Of a stretch of 34,595 bases of DNA, positions 17,756 to 24,878 are shown in pieces. The position numbers and the translations under genes are program-made. Origin of the DNA: JAZKIX01 sp040384645. GTDB taxonomy: Bacteria > Pseudomonadota > Gammaproteobacteria > Burkholderiales > Burkholderiaceae_D. The notes under the pieces were generated by a model, which saw only the letters and a program-made list of their open reading frames with translations, was not told where the DNA came from and ran no database searches. The stretch covers positions 1-34,595 of the forward strand of contig JAZKIX010000159.1 in the NCBI GenBank assembly GCA_040384645.1. Direction: 5' to 3'. Position 1 is the first letter of the stretch. Each line of letters starts with the position of its first letter.

Positions 17756-17832
17756 AAAATATACTGATGGGTGTATTTTTTAAGGCGCAATGAATGCCTG
17801 CGGCCTAGCGGGCGAAATATTCTATACCCCCC
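17756..17832 (+). repeat. Intergenic element, copy B (plus orientation)
   Basis: AAAATATACT-GATGGG-TGTATTTT (17756-17779), 20 bases, GCGGCCTAGC, ten bases, then TTCTATACCCCCC ending at 17832. It lies in the 190-bp spacer downstream of the lysE-type gene. It shares 32 of 53 positions after the dyad with copy C, without gaps, including CAATGAA, GCGG, TAGC and TATACCCCCC. Confidence 0.65.
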
Positions 17833-17931
17833 GCTAAATGCAATAAAAGAATTGGACAACCTGGTTGCAAGCAGGCTTTTTTCTAATGCAAGACTGACTG
17901 CAAGATAGGCAAACATGCAGCGATGCTGGAT

Positions 17932-18408
17932 TTACTCTGCCAGTACCGCAGTCTCTGGCCGCAAGCCGCACATATCGGCCACGTAATTTGTGAAGTCAAG
18001 TCCTGCCGCTTCATCGAAGCTGCCGTCGGGACGTTTGGTGGCACGCAGGTATTGATAACTGGCTACCACCAGTTTCATTGATTTGCCCAAATTGACGGCG
18101 AGATTGACGGCGCCGATGACTTGCGAGGCTAACTTGATGGCGCCTTCCAGGGCGGCCATATCGACCCCTTCGGCTGATTGAAAGCGGAAGCCGGCGCCGG
18201 TTGCCAGCCATTCGAGCGAACAATTAGTCGCTTTTGAGATGCGCTCGGCCTTGCTCAAGCCTGGTTCGGAACCTTGCAGATAACGCCTGATCAGACCTTC
18301 ACCCAAACCGACCTTGCGGGCGAAGGCGCTGACGGAAGAATCACCAATTAACACGGCAAGCCGGTCGGCGAAGGTGGCTTCCGCTGACATCAAAGGAATT
18401 TTATTCAT
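17932..18408 (-). CDS. XRE-type helix-turn-helix regulator
   Basis: A 158-residue protein with an N-terminal lambda-repressor-like helix-turn-helix (residues ~12-62: FADRLAVLIGDSSVSAFARKVGLGEGLIRRYLQG, LSKAERISKATNCSLEWLATG). The unassigned C-terminal half is partly hydrophobic (AIKLASQVIGAVNLAVNLGKSMKLVVASYQYL). The layout resembles phage CI-like or Cro/C1 regulators but lacks a visible peptidase domain. It is divergent from the DUF336-aldo/keto reductase pair, and TGCGAA half-sites begin just upstream of its start codon, suggesting autoregulation. The start codon has no evident Shine-Dalgarno sequence. Confidence 0.82.
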   Translation of the reverse strand: MNKIPLMSAEATFADRLAVLIGDSSVSAFARKVGLGEGLIRRYLQGSEPGLSKAERISKATNCSLEWLATGAGFRFQSAEGVDMAALEGAIKLASQVIGAVNLAVNLGKSMKLVVASYQYLRATKRPDGSFDEAAGLDFTNYVADMCGLRPETAVLAE

Positions 18409-18411
18409 ACA

Positions 18412-18504
18412 ATAGTGCGAATATCCGCGCAGTAGTTGACAAAGTGCCTTTTGAAAAATACTATAGCGCAGTTTTCAAAAATCGACTTCGCATTATAGTG
18501 CGAA
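18412..18504 (+). promoter_or_regulatory. Promoter and operator sites for DUF336 gene
   Basis: TTGACA (18436-18441, perfect -35) lies 17 bases before TACTAT (18459-18464). Around it are repeated TGCGAA half-sites: ATAGTGCGAATA at 18412-18423, the degenerate CTATAGCGCAG at 18461-18471, and the perfect palindrome TTCGCA-TTATAG-TGCGAA at 18487-18504. The first and last share ATAGTGCGAA. The arrangement fits an XRE-type dimer acting on both divergent genes. Sites are seen; the binding protein is inferred. Confidence 0.6.
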
Positions 18505-18522
18505 AATACTCAGGGCAACCAT

Positions 18523-18951
18523 ATGATCAACACATTCGCACTCGGGGAAGCCGAAGCCAGCCTCGCCATTGCCGCCATCCGCTCCGAGTTACAACGCCGC
18601 GGCAAGGTTGCGGTGATCGCCGTCGGCGACACACACGGTGAATTGATAGCACTACTGAAGATGGACGGCGCTTCGTTGCCCTCTATTTTGATCGCATGCA
18701 ACAAGGTCTACACTTCGGCCAGAAACCGGGGCGAAAGTGGCGGCATCGGGCGCGCTTCGATGAAGGAAGGCTGGGATCTGGCCAACTTCGGCGACAAGCG
18801 TTATATCGGCTGGGAAGGCGGCGCGGCGGTGCATTATCAAGGGCAAGTGCTGGGCGCGGTAGCCGTCAGCGGCTTGAGCGGTGAAGAGGATATCGAACTG
18901 GCGCAGATCGGGATCAGCGCCATCCTTAAAAGTCTGGAAGGTGCCGCATGA
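18523..18951 (+). CDS. DUF336 (GlcG/HbpS-like) protein
   Basis: A 142-residue GlcG/HbpS-fold protein (heme-degrading/heme-binding or unknown ligand). Family features: an N-terminal helical stretch with LAIAAIRSELQRRGKVAVIAVGDTHGELIALLKMDGA, then a C-terminal GGAAVHYQGQVLGAVAVSGLSGEEDIELAQIG signature. Members often bind heme or small organic ligands and sit beside redox genes. It starts 18 bases after the TTCGCA/TGCGAA palindrome and overlaps the aldo/keto reductase gene by ATGA, implying translational coupling. The actual ligand is not indicated. Confidence 0.87.
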   Translation: MINTFALGEAEASLAIAAIRSELQRRGKVAVIAVGDTHGELIALLKMDGASLPSILIACNKVYTSARNRGESGGIGRASMKEGWDLANFGDKRYIGWEGGAAVHYQGQVLGAVAVSGLSGEEDIELAQIGISAILKSLEGAA

Positions 18952-19850
18952 TTTGCCCAAAAAGCCAAATAAGTCCGCAAGGACCAAGCCTGTCTCGCAT
19001 CGTTGCCGGCATGTGGCGCATCGGCGACTGGCATATGAACGCGCAGCTGCGCCTGCAATTGATCGAACAATGCATTGCGCTCGGCGTCACCAGCTTCGAT
19101 CACGCCGATATTTATGGCAATTACACGGCGGAAGCCTTGTTCGGCGAAGCGCTGGCTTTGGCGCCGGCACTGCGCAGCCAGATTGAGCTGGTCAGCAAAT
19201 GCGATATCAAGCTGCTGTCCAATAACCGGCCCGAACACGGCCTGAAATATTACGACACCAGCGCTGCCCATATCACGGCATCGGTCGATCAATCCTTACA
19301 ATCCCTGCGCACCGATTACCTCGACCTATTGCTGATTCACCGGCCTGACCCATTGATGAATTTCGATGAAATGGCGCAGACCTTTACCCAATTGAAACAG
19401 GCTGGCAAGGTGCGTCATTTCGGCGTATCCAATTTCAGCCGGCACCAGTTTGAGTGCCTGCATAAGCGCTTCCCGCTTGTGACGAATCAAGTTGAATTTT
19501 CACCGCTGTCGATGACGCCGATGTTGGATGAAACTTTCGATGGCTTACAAGATATGGGCATAGCGCCAATGATCTGGTCACCTCTGGGCGGCGGTCAATT
19601 GTTCAAGGCCGATACGCCATCGACACAGCGTTTGAAGAAAGTTATTTCAGCAATCGCGGCGCAATTGGAAATGCCGTTTGCCAGCGTGGTGTATGCCTGG
19701 ATCATGCACTTGCCCTCACGCCCCTTGCCATTGACGGGCACCGGCCGGATTGAAGCGATTGCCGATGCAGTCAGCGCCACGACCTTTACGCTGAGCCGCG
19801 AACAGTGGTTTACCATTCTGGAAGCAGCGACGGGACACGAAGTAGCGTAG
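18948..19850 (+). CDS. Aldo/keto reductase
   Basis: A 300-residue NADPH-dependent aldo/keto reductase of the YdhF-like group. The catalytic tetrad is visible: Asp in SFDHADIYG, Tyr in the same motif (DIYGNY), Lys in VSKCDIK and His in LLLIHRPDP. GKVRHFGVSNFS and WSPLGGG are further family signatures. A start at MICPKSQ overlaps the DUF336 stop by ATGA. It is probably cotranscribed with DUF336 under the XRE-type regulator; the substrate is unknown. A strong bidirectional terminator follows. Confidence 0.94.
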   Translation: MICPKSQISPQGPSLSRIVAGMWRIGDWHMNAQLRLQLIEQCIALGVTSFDHADIYGNYTAEALFGEALALAPALRSQIELVSKCDIKLLSNNRPEHGLKYYDTSAAHITASVDQSLQSLRTDYLDLLLIHRPDPLMNFDEMAQTFTQLKQAGKVRHFGVSNFSRHQFECLHKRFPLVTNQVEFSPLSMTPMLDETFDGLQDMGIAPMIWSPLGGGQLFKADTPSTQRLKKVISAIAAQLEMPFASVVYAWIMHLPSRPLPLTGTGRIEAIADAVSATTFTLSREQWFTILEAATGHEVA

Positions 19851-19874
19851 TCTTGCTGCGAAATTCGTAAAGAC

Positions 19875-19906
19875 AAAAAGGCTGATCGCAGGGATCAGCC
19901 TTTTTT
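19875..19906. terminator. Bidirectional terminator between aldo/keto reductase gene and purN
   Basis: A 13-bp perfect stem, AAAAAGGCTGATC with GATCAGCCTTTTT, and loop GCAGG, with A/T tracts on both sides. It ends both convergent transcripts; the purN stop codon overlaps the right edge. Confidence 0.92.
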
Positions 19907-20519
19907 ATTGCGGCAGGACGATTGCGCCGGTAGCGATTTTTTGCAAGGTATCGACAAACAAGACTTTTTCCGTGGCCTGCACCCGTGCCGATAGCCGTTC
20001 TACCGTGTCGCCCGCCAGCACCGCGACGGTGGCTTGCGCAATCACTGCGCCGGTATCGTATTCCTCATCGACCAGATGGACGGAGACGCCAGTTTCTTGC
20101 TCGCCCGCTGCCAGCACTGCCTGATGCACCCGATTGCCATACATGCCGTGGCCGCCGAATTTGGGCAGCAGCGCCGGATGGGTATTGATGATGCGATTGC
20201 GAAATGCGGCCAGGGTTAGCGGGCCGATTTTTTTCATATAACCGGCCAATATCACCACATCCGTTTTGCTATCGGTCAGTGCTGCGCAAATTGCCTGATC
20301 CAGTTGCGCCGGATCCGCGTGCGTAGTGCCGCTCAAATGCGCAGTCTTGATGGCGCCATTGTTAGCGCGGCGCAAAGCCCCGGAATCCAGATTATTCGAC
20401 AACACGATGGCGAAATTGGCCGACAGCGCATTCGACTTTACCGCATCGATAATGGCTTGCAAGGTGGTACCTTCGCCCGATGCGAGGACGCTGATATTCA
20501 ATTTTTTTTGCATGTTCAA
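19905..20519 (-). CDS. purN: Phosphoribosylglycinamide formyltransferase-like protein (divergent PurN)
   Basis: PurN transfers a formyl group from 10-formyltetrahydrofolate to GAR in purine synthesis. The 204-residue protein keeps the catalytic Asn112-x-His114 (in INTHPALLP) and Asp155 (in EEYDTGAV), and has VLASGEGTTLQAI at the N-terminus. The middle segment, LLPKFGGHGMYGNRVHQAVL, resembles the type I recall from Bacteroidetes rather than the LLPSFTGLHTHQRAL form usual in Burkholderiales. This could therefore be a transferred or second GART paralogue. It lies 13 bases after a Bcr/CflA exporter gene on the same strand, an unusual pairing. Function as GART is likely but not certain. Confidence 0.82.
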   Translation of the reverse strand: MNMQKKLNISVLASGEGTTLQAIIDAVKSNALSANFAIVLSNNLDSGALRRANNGAIKTAHLSGTTHADPAQLDQAICAALTDSKTDVVILAGYMKKIGPLTLAAFRNRIINTHPALLPKFGGHGMYGNRVHQAVLAAGEQETGVSVHLVDEEYDTGAVIAQATVAVLAGDTVERLSARVQATEKVLFVDTLQKIATGAIVLPQ

Positions 20520-20532
20520 GAGTGTTTAAGTG

Positions 20533-21738
20533 TTAAGAAGCATTTGCCAGGCCAACGTCGATTTCCTTATCCGGCTTAGGCTGCCCGAGGCGCCAACACA
20601 CGAAACTGATCGCCAAACCCGCCAGCACGCCAAGCGCCAGCTTGAATGCGCTTTCGAACAATACCGGAGCAACAACGCCTGAAACCAGAGCGAAGACCAA
20701 CATCTGGACAAAGGATTGCAAGGATGCCGCCAAGCCGCGATTATCGGGGAAAAGATCGAGCGCCGACAGGGTCATCGCCGGGATCGCAATCGACAGGCCG
20801 AAGGTATAGAGCATCAAAGGCAGCACTGCGCCGGGGATAGATGCCACAAAAAAATAATTGTAGGCCACGTTGAGCAGCGCTGCCACGGCCATGATGCTAT
20901 AGCCGGCAATCATCATTTTCTTGGGTGCGATACGGCTGGCATAACGCGCGGCGACTGCCGAGCCGATCATCATGCCGCCCACCAATGGCACAAATAACCA
21001 GGCAAAGGCGGTTTCGGGCAAATGCAGGATATGCATCACAAAGTTTGCCGCCGACCCGATATACAAGGCAAGCCCGCCAAATGCCATGCCCACTGCCAGT
21101 GCCAGAGTCACGAATTGTGGATGCTTTAAGGCATTCCAATAATTGCGTGCAATCAAGCCCAAATGAAAAGGATGGCGAGACTGGACGGGTAAGCTTTCTT
21201 GCAAAGAGCGGTAGCAAACCAGCCACATCAACACGCCGAAAGCGCCAAGGAACAAGAAAATCGAGCGCCAGCCCAGCGATACCTGCAACCAGCCGCCCAG
21301 AATCGGAGCTAGCGCAGGTGCCAGGCCAAACACCATCATGATGTGGGACAAAATCCGCTGCGCTTCGGCGCCGCTGACCCGATCCCTGACAATAGCCTGA
21401 CTCACCACTGAGCCGGCGCCTGCAGCAAATCCTTGCAGCGCCCGGCACACCAGCAGCCAGCCGAAACTAGGCGCAAACGCAGCCCCGAACGAGGCCACGA
21501 TATAAATCACCAACGCCACCAAGATTACCGGCCGCCGCCCAAACGAATCGGACAAGGTGCCATACAACAACATCATGAACGCAAAAGTGAATAGAAAGAC
21601 GCTCAAGGTTTGCTGCACCAGCATCGCGCTAACGCCAAAATCAAGGCCGATGGCGGGCAGGGATGGCAAATAGGTATCGATAGCGAGCGGTCCGACCATG
21701 GTCAGTCCGGCCAAGGTTAAAGTAAGGAATTTGTTCAT
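20533..21738 (-). CDS. Bcr/CflA-family MFS drug-resistance transporter
   Basis: A 401-residue protein with about 12 transmembrane helices. The N-terminus LTLAGLTMVGPLAIDTYLPSLPAI is the classic Bcr/CflA start with the Asp-Thr-Tyr-Leu-Pro signature. Motif A is visible in YGTLSDSFGRRPVIL, and motif C-like GLAPALAPILGGWL. It would export drugs (bicyclomycin or chloramphenicol type) or amino-acid derivatives in exchange for protons. The gene is immediately upstream of the purN-type gene (13-base gap), so the two are probably cotranscribed. Confidence 0.93.
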   Translation of the reverse strand: MNKFLTLTLAGLTMVGPLAIDTYLPSLPAIGLDFGVSAMLVQQTLSVFLFTFAFMMLLYGTLSDSFGRRPVILVALVIYIVASFGAAFAPSFGWLLVCRALQGFAAGAGSVVSQAIVRDRVSGAEAQRILSHIMMVFGLAPALAPILGGWLQVSLGWRSIFLFLGAFGVLMWLVCYRSLQESLPVQSRHPFHLGLIARNYWNALKHPQFVTLALAVGMAFGGLALYIGSAANFVMHILHLPETAFAWLFVPLVGGMMIGSAVAARYASRIAPKKMMIAGYSIMAVAALLNVAYNYFFVASIPGAVLPLMLYTFGLSIAIPAMTLSALDLFPDNRGLAASLQSFVQMLVFALVSGVVAPVLFESAFKLALGVLAGLAISFVCWRLGQPKPDKEIDVGLANAS

Positions 21739-22037
21739 TGGTGCAGGGGATAGTGGTTGGCAAGCGCTGGAAGCTTTGCAGCAAAGGCTGACATATTACG
21801 ACAGGTTTGCGACGTGGGTTGCCGAGCGTAAAATTGCGTTTGACCAATTAATTGGGCTAAAGCACGCATTTTTCATTCCGAAAAAGCCTGTCTTGAGTAA
21901 TGTTTTTACGCGGTTTCCTGACCACGTACTGGGCCAAAAAGATGTCGGCCGCCCTTACAAAGTGCCCTGATTGGTGCTAGGATACTCCGTATAGTATTAT
22001 TTCTAAACCCCTAAACATTTGCGCGAGGAGAACGATT
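21739..22037. other. Divergent spacer between Bcr/CflA exporter and CsoR-family gene
   Basis: About 300 bases without a convincing gene. The right end carries element copy E with the CsoR/FrmR-like dyad. No other structure stood out. Confidence 0.5.
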
Positions 22038-22053
22038 TTGGCTGATACCCCCC
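21977..22053 (+). repeat. Intergenic element, copy E, overlapping the CsoR/FrmR-family gene start
   Basis: GGATACT-CCGTAT-AGTATTAT (dyad within 21977-22000), 20 bases, GCGCGAGGAG (22021-22030), ten bases, then GCTGATACCCCCC ending at 22053. The dyad ATAC-TCCGTATA-GTAT differs from the E. coli FrmR operator type (ATAC-CCCCCTATA-GTAT, from memory) by one base of length and few changes. It lies between TTGGTG and TATTAT, a possible -35/-10 with 18-base spacing, so it could be an autoregulatory operator. The GAGGAG inside the core acts as the ribosome-binding site of the longer start. Confidence 0.65.
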
Positions 22054-22352
22054 CACTAAAGATAGTCCAAGGGACTGCATTGACGGCTGATCAGAAGAAA
22101 GATTTGCTACATCGCCTGGCTCGTATCGAAGGACAATTGCGTGGCGTACAGAAATTAATCGCGCATGCAGCGGTACCCGGTGACTGCGATGGCGTCGCGC
22201 AACAAATGGCAGCGGCACGCAAGGCGCTTGACCGTTCTTTCGTCACCCTGCTCACTAGCGCGATGGTAACCCACACCGCCGGCTCGACCAGTACCGATGA
22301 CGCTGCATCACGCGCGCAACATCTGGCGGCCATGCTCGATAAATTCGCTTGA
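22038..22352 (+). CDS. CsoR/RcnR/FrmR-family (DUF156) transcriptional repressor with unusual ligand residues
   Basis: A small all-helical repressor; the signature LLHRLARIEGQLRGVQKLI is followed by CDGVAQQMAAARKALD. Two starts are possible. TTG at 22038 has GAGGAG seven bases upstream (104 residues); TTG at 22080 has AAGGGA five bases upstream (90 residues, the usual family length). In the numbering from 22080, the sensor positions are Cys36, Ala61 and His65, where CsoR has Cys-His-Cys, RcnR Cys-His-His and FrmR Cys-His-Glu. The missing His suggests that the sensor is not a standard copper sensor; a thiol- or aldehyde-type signal or a divergent metal site is possible. A dyad of FrmR/RcnR operator type lies upstream. 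No metal-efflux or formaldehyde-dehydrogenase gene adjoins; a response regulator follows. Confidence 0.85.
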   Translation: MADTPPLKIVQGTALTADQKKDLLHRLARIEGQLRGVQKLIAHAAVPGDCDGVAQQMAAARKALDRSFVTLLTSAMVTHTAGSTSTDDAASRAQHLAAMLDKFA

Positions 22353-22369
22353 TGTAAACCGTCTTCCGA

Positions 22370-22398
22370 CCGGCGAGTGTTGCCTCAATACTCACCGG
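22370..22398 (+). other. Intercistronic hairpin
   Basis: CCGGCGAGTGTTG and CAATACTCACCGG form a 13-bp stem with one mismatch and one G-U pair around a 3-base loop. It lies between the CsoR-family gene and the response regulator gene. There is no U-tract after it, so it is more likely a processing or partial-termination structure than a full terminator. Confidence 0.55.
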
Positions 22399-22434
22399 TG
22401 CTTAACGCCTATGCCTGAGCGAAACGGAGTTGCA

Positions 22435-22866
22435 ATGATTGAAAACAAGCACGTCAAGGTGCTTATAGTGGAAGACAACCCCGTGATTCGGTATATGCTG
22501 CGGCATATTCTGAATACTGGCGGTTACACCGTGATCGGCGAGGCTGCCGGCAGTCAGCGTGGTTTTGAATTAACCCGCGAGCTCAAGCCGGATCTAGTCT
22601 GCCTCGATATCCTGATGCCAGGCAATAGCGGTCTGGATACGCTGAAACAGATCAAACAACATTTCCCCCACATCGCCGTCATCATGGTGAGCGCCAACAG
22701 CCGTAGCGAAACCTTGCAAGCTGCACTAGACGACGGTGCCGATGGCTATATCTTGAAGCCATTTAAAGCCGAAGCATTACTGCACAGCGTCGCGCAGGCA
22801 ATCGAAAAAATACAAAAAATCGGCTTGGAACCATCATCGCCACCCGTACCAAGCAAAAATAATTGA
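22435..22866 (+). CDS. Single-domain response regulator (CheY-like)
   Basis: A 143-residue stand-alone receiver domain without an output domain. It has the acidic pair in LIVEDNPV (residues 13-14), the phospho-acceptor Asp58 in LVCLDILMPG, Ser in MVSANS and Lys in YILKPF. A C-terminal extension rich in Ser/Pro follows (about 15 residues). The start at MIENKH follows GGAG by six bases; an upstream in-frame ATG is less likely. No kinase lies nearby, so its partner is unknown. The gene follows the CsoR-family repressor with an 82-base spacer holding a hairpin and may be cotranscribed. Confidence 0.9.
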   Translation: MIENKHVKVLIVEDNPVIRYMLRHILNTGGYTVIGEAAGSQRGFELTRELKPDLVCLDILMPGNSGLDTLKQIKQHFPHIAVIMVSANSRSETLQAALDDGADGYILKPFKAEALLHSVAQAIEKIQKIGLEPSSPPVPSKNN

Positions 22867-22899
22867 GCCGCGATCCCGCAAGACAGCGGCTCAACTTTT
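22863..22899. terminator. Terminator between response regulator and protease genes
   Basis: A perfect 9-bp stem TTGAGCCGC/GCGGCTCAA with a 14-base loop, followed by CTTTT on the plus strand. The stop codon of the response regulator lies inside the left arm. It separates two convergent genes. Confidence 0.75.
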
Positions 22900-22919
22900 C
22901 ATCCCAGCTTATCGCAAAA

Positions 22920-24878
22920 CTATTGTGGCGCGCACATCACAATACCCTCATCAATCCAACCACGCGCGACGACTTGGTTAATCGCACCGATATCGCGAGC
23001 AATCCGGTGATTGCTGTCTTTGCCTAATGCAAAACCGTTATTGTAGGCACGATAAACCGGCACCAAACCGCTCAGGCAAGTCTTGTTGGCTGGTGGGCTA
23101 GCGTAAAAATCGAGACTTTCAAAATTCCAGCGTTTTTGACTGGCCGGCGTACTGGCTTGCAAATCTTTCAGGCCGCTACATTCATCCGTGTTAACAGTAT
23201 AAAAATGCGAGTTTGGTCCCGGCGACATGCTGCCGTAAAAGCGGCAGACCGGCGCACTTCCGCCCGATTTGAAACTTTGGCCAGTACGACTCCACCCCGG
23301 TCCGGCTGAACCCTGATCAATCTGAGTGGCTTCAGCGGCATCGGCTGTGATGAAATAATGATCGAGATTGCTGTTGTAAAACTCGACCACGTATTGCGCT
23401 GTCGGATTAAGCCAACTGCTTATTTTTTGATAGGTAAAGTCAAATCGACCATACAAATCGTGTCCATTGGGATTTTGGCACGTGGCATCGCTGCCGCCAT
23501 GCAATTGCCCTACCAAACGTTTGATATTGTTGCTGTCGGTGACCCAGAGTCCTGCGCCACTGCTACCTGATTCGGTCACGCCATTGCTGAGCAAAGTCTC
23601 GATATGGCTATTCGCTTGGGAAGGTGTGCCCGAAGCGTCATTCCAGGACCGGTATTGCGAAAATACATAGGACGTGAGCTTGGCCAAATCGCCCATTGGA
23701 TGATGCACGCTGCTTGCCGAGGTGCCTGTGTTGAGTGGCTGCACTTGCCAACCGGCATAGGTCGCACCTGCGGGTGGCGCCTCCCTGAGCCGCATGAAGC
23801 TGAAGTCGGTATCGGTACTGGCGGCCAGCAAACTTGCGCCTCCGGTCAGATGTTTATAAGACGATGACAATGTATTGCTATTGCAAGCGCTGCTTTGGAA
23901 AAACCAATAAGTATTGACCGTTGCCGCTGCCGCACTGTCGCTGATGCAGTGGTTCGCGGTAAGAAAATAAGGCGTGTAATCCTGCGCGACGTTGTTAAGC
24001 AAGGTTCCGGTACAGAGAAAAGAAGAACCCGCTTCGGTAAAAATAATTTTCGCGACGCTGGAACTGACATCACCCCACTCCGGCAGCTTGCACACCACAT
24101 CTTTCTCGCACGATAAAGAGTCGCCTACTTGATTTGTAGACTTGTCGTTGAGCTTTTCAATAGAGCGATACAGGTGCGACACCGAAGGCACCGACATCAA
24201 TACTTGCGCCGGCTGCACCCCGGCGGGAAGTGAAATGCCGACGCTTATTTCATCCCCTTCGACTACCGGCGACCAAAATATCGGCTTGCTGGAAGTCGAG
24301 TGCTTTTGCACGTGTTGCTGCTGCATGATTTGTTCAGCCGCCAAATAAGGCCCAAACAAAATACCAGGATGGGATGAGCTGAAGAAGCGCAGCTCGACGC
24401 CTGCCGGAGCGGCATCGATAGAGAGGCCGACGCGCATTGCCGCCGCTTGGCTGGAATTAATCGACAGCACGGTTCGCTGACCGCCGCCGGCCACTTGCTC
24501 CCATTTAAACGATGACCAATCAATTTGGGTTTGATAAGTCTGCGGCATGTCGCGCCCAAAACCGATGCGCAACGCTTTTTCATGATCCTGACCAGCGTTA
24601 AGTCGCTTTTTCTCCACCGGTGCAACGATGCCGAGTTGAACCTTGGTCTGAAACTTGGTGTCGCTATGCGGATTTGTTACTGCACGCTTTGCAGCGTCAG
24701 ATGCCGCTTTAGGTGCAAATGGCGTTGGGAGCGGATCCACTTTGATAGCGGGCGTATCGCTGGCGGCAGTCGCCAAGTTCATATTGCAAACAAACGCAAT
24801 CGACGCACACAGTACCATCGCTGTGAAAGACTTCAGGCGCTGTGGTGTGTAAGGGAAATTCCGGGATGCTGGATACAT
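22920..24878 (-). CDS. Secreted trypsin-like serine protease, lysyl-endopeptidase type, with C-terminal repeat domain
   Basis: A 652-residue exported protein. The signal peptide (to about residue 39, ending TAA) is followed by a propeptide-like region (40-260), then a chymotrypsin-fold domain (~262-490). The catalytic triad appears as His310 (LTANHC), Asp358 (DTDFSFM) and Ser440 (ESGSSGAGLW). Cysteines flank His310 as in Achromobacter lysyl endopeptidase and its relatives. The C-terminal part (~495-650) carries two copies of a VEFYNSNLDHYFIT-like, HFYT..TDEC motif of the DUF5648 type, probably involved in attachment or binding. AAGGAAGG lies about ten bases before the ATG. It should act outside the cell in protein degradation. 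Specificity for Lys is inferred by resemblance only. Confidence 0.9.
   Translation of the reverse strand: MYPASRNFPYTPQRLKSFTAMVLCASIAFVCNMNLATAASDTPAIKVDPLPTPFAPKAASDAAKRAVTNPHSDTKFQTKVQLGIVAPVEKKRLNAGQDHEKALRIGFGRDMPQTYQTQIDWSSFKWEQVAGGGQRTVLSINSSQAAAMRVGLSIDAAPAGVELRFFSSSHPGILFGPYLAAEQIMQQQHVQKHSTSSKPIFWSPVVEGDEISVGISLPAGVQPAQVLMSVPSVSHLYRSIEKLNDKSTNQVGDSLSCEKDVVCKLPEWGDVSSSVAKIIFTEAGSSFLCTGTLLNNVAQDYTPYFLTANHCISDSAAAATVNTYWFFQSSACNSNTLSSSYKHLTGGASLLAASTDTDFSFMRLREAPPAGATYAGWQVQPLNTGTSASSVHHPMGDLAKLTSYVFSQYRSWNDASGTPSQANSHIETLLSNGVTESGSSGAGLWVTDSNNIKRLVGQLHGGSDATCQNPNGHDLYGRFDFTYQKISSWLNPTAQYVVEFYNSNLDHYFITADAAEATQIDQGSAGPGWSRTGQSFKSGGSAPVCRFYGSMSPGPNSHFYTVNTDECSGLKDLQASTPASQKRWNFESLDFYASPPANKTCLSGLVPVYRAYNNGFALGKDSNHRIARDIGAINQVVARGWIDEGIVMCAPQ

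Noticed and set aside
17860..17882. Possible terminator CCTG...CAGG with T-run after element B
   Set aside because: The stem is only about four base pairs; not convincing.
21977..22000. LexA (SOS) box interpretation of the dyads
   Set aside because: The CTGT-N8-ACAG pattern is not present in any copy; the arms are ATAC/GTAT.
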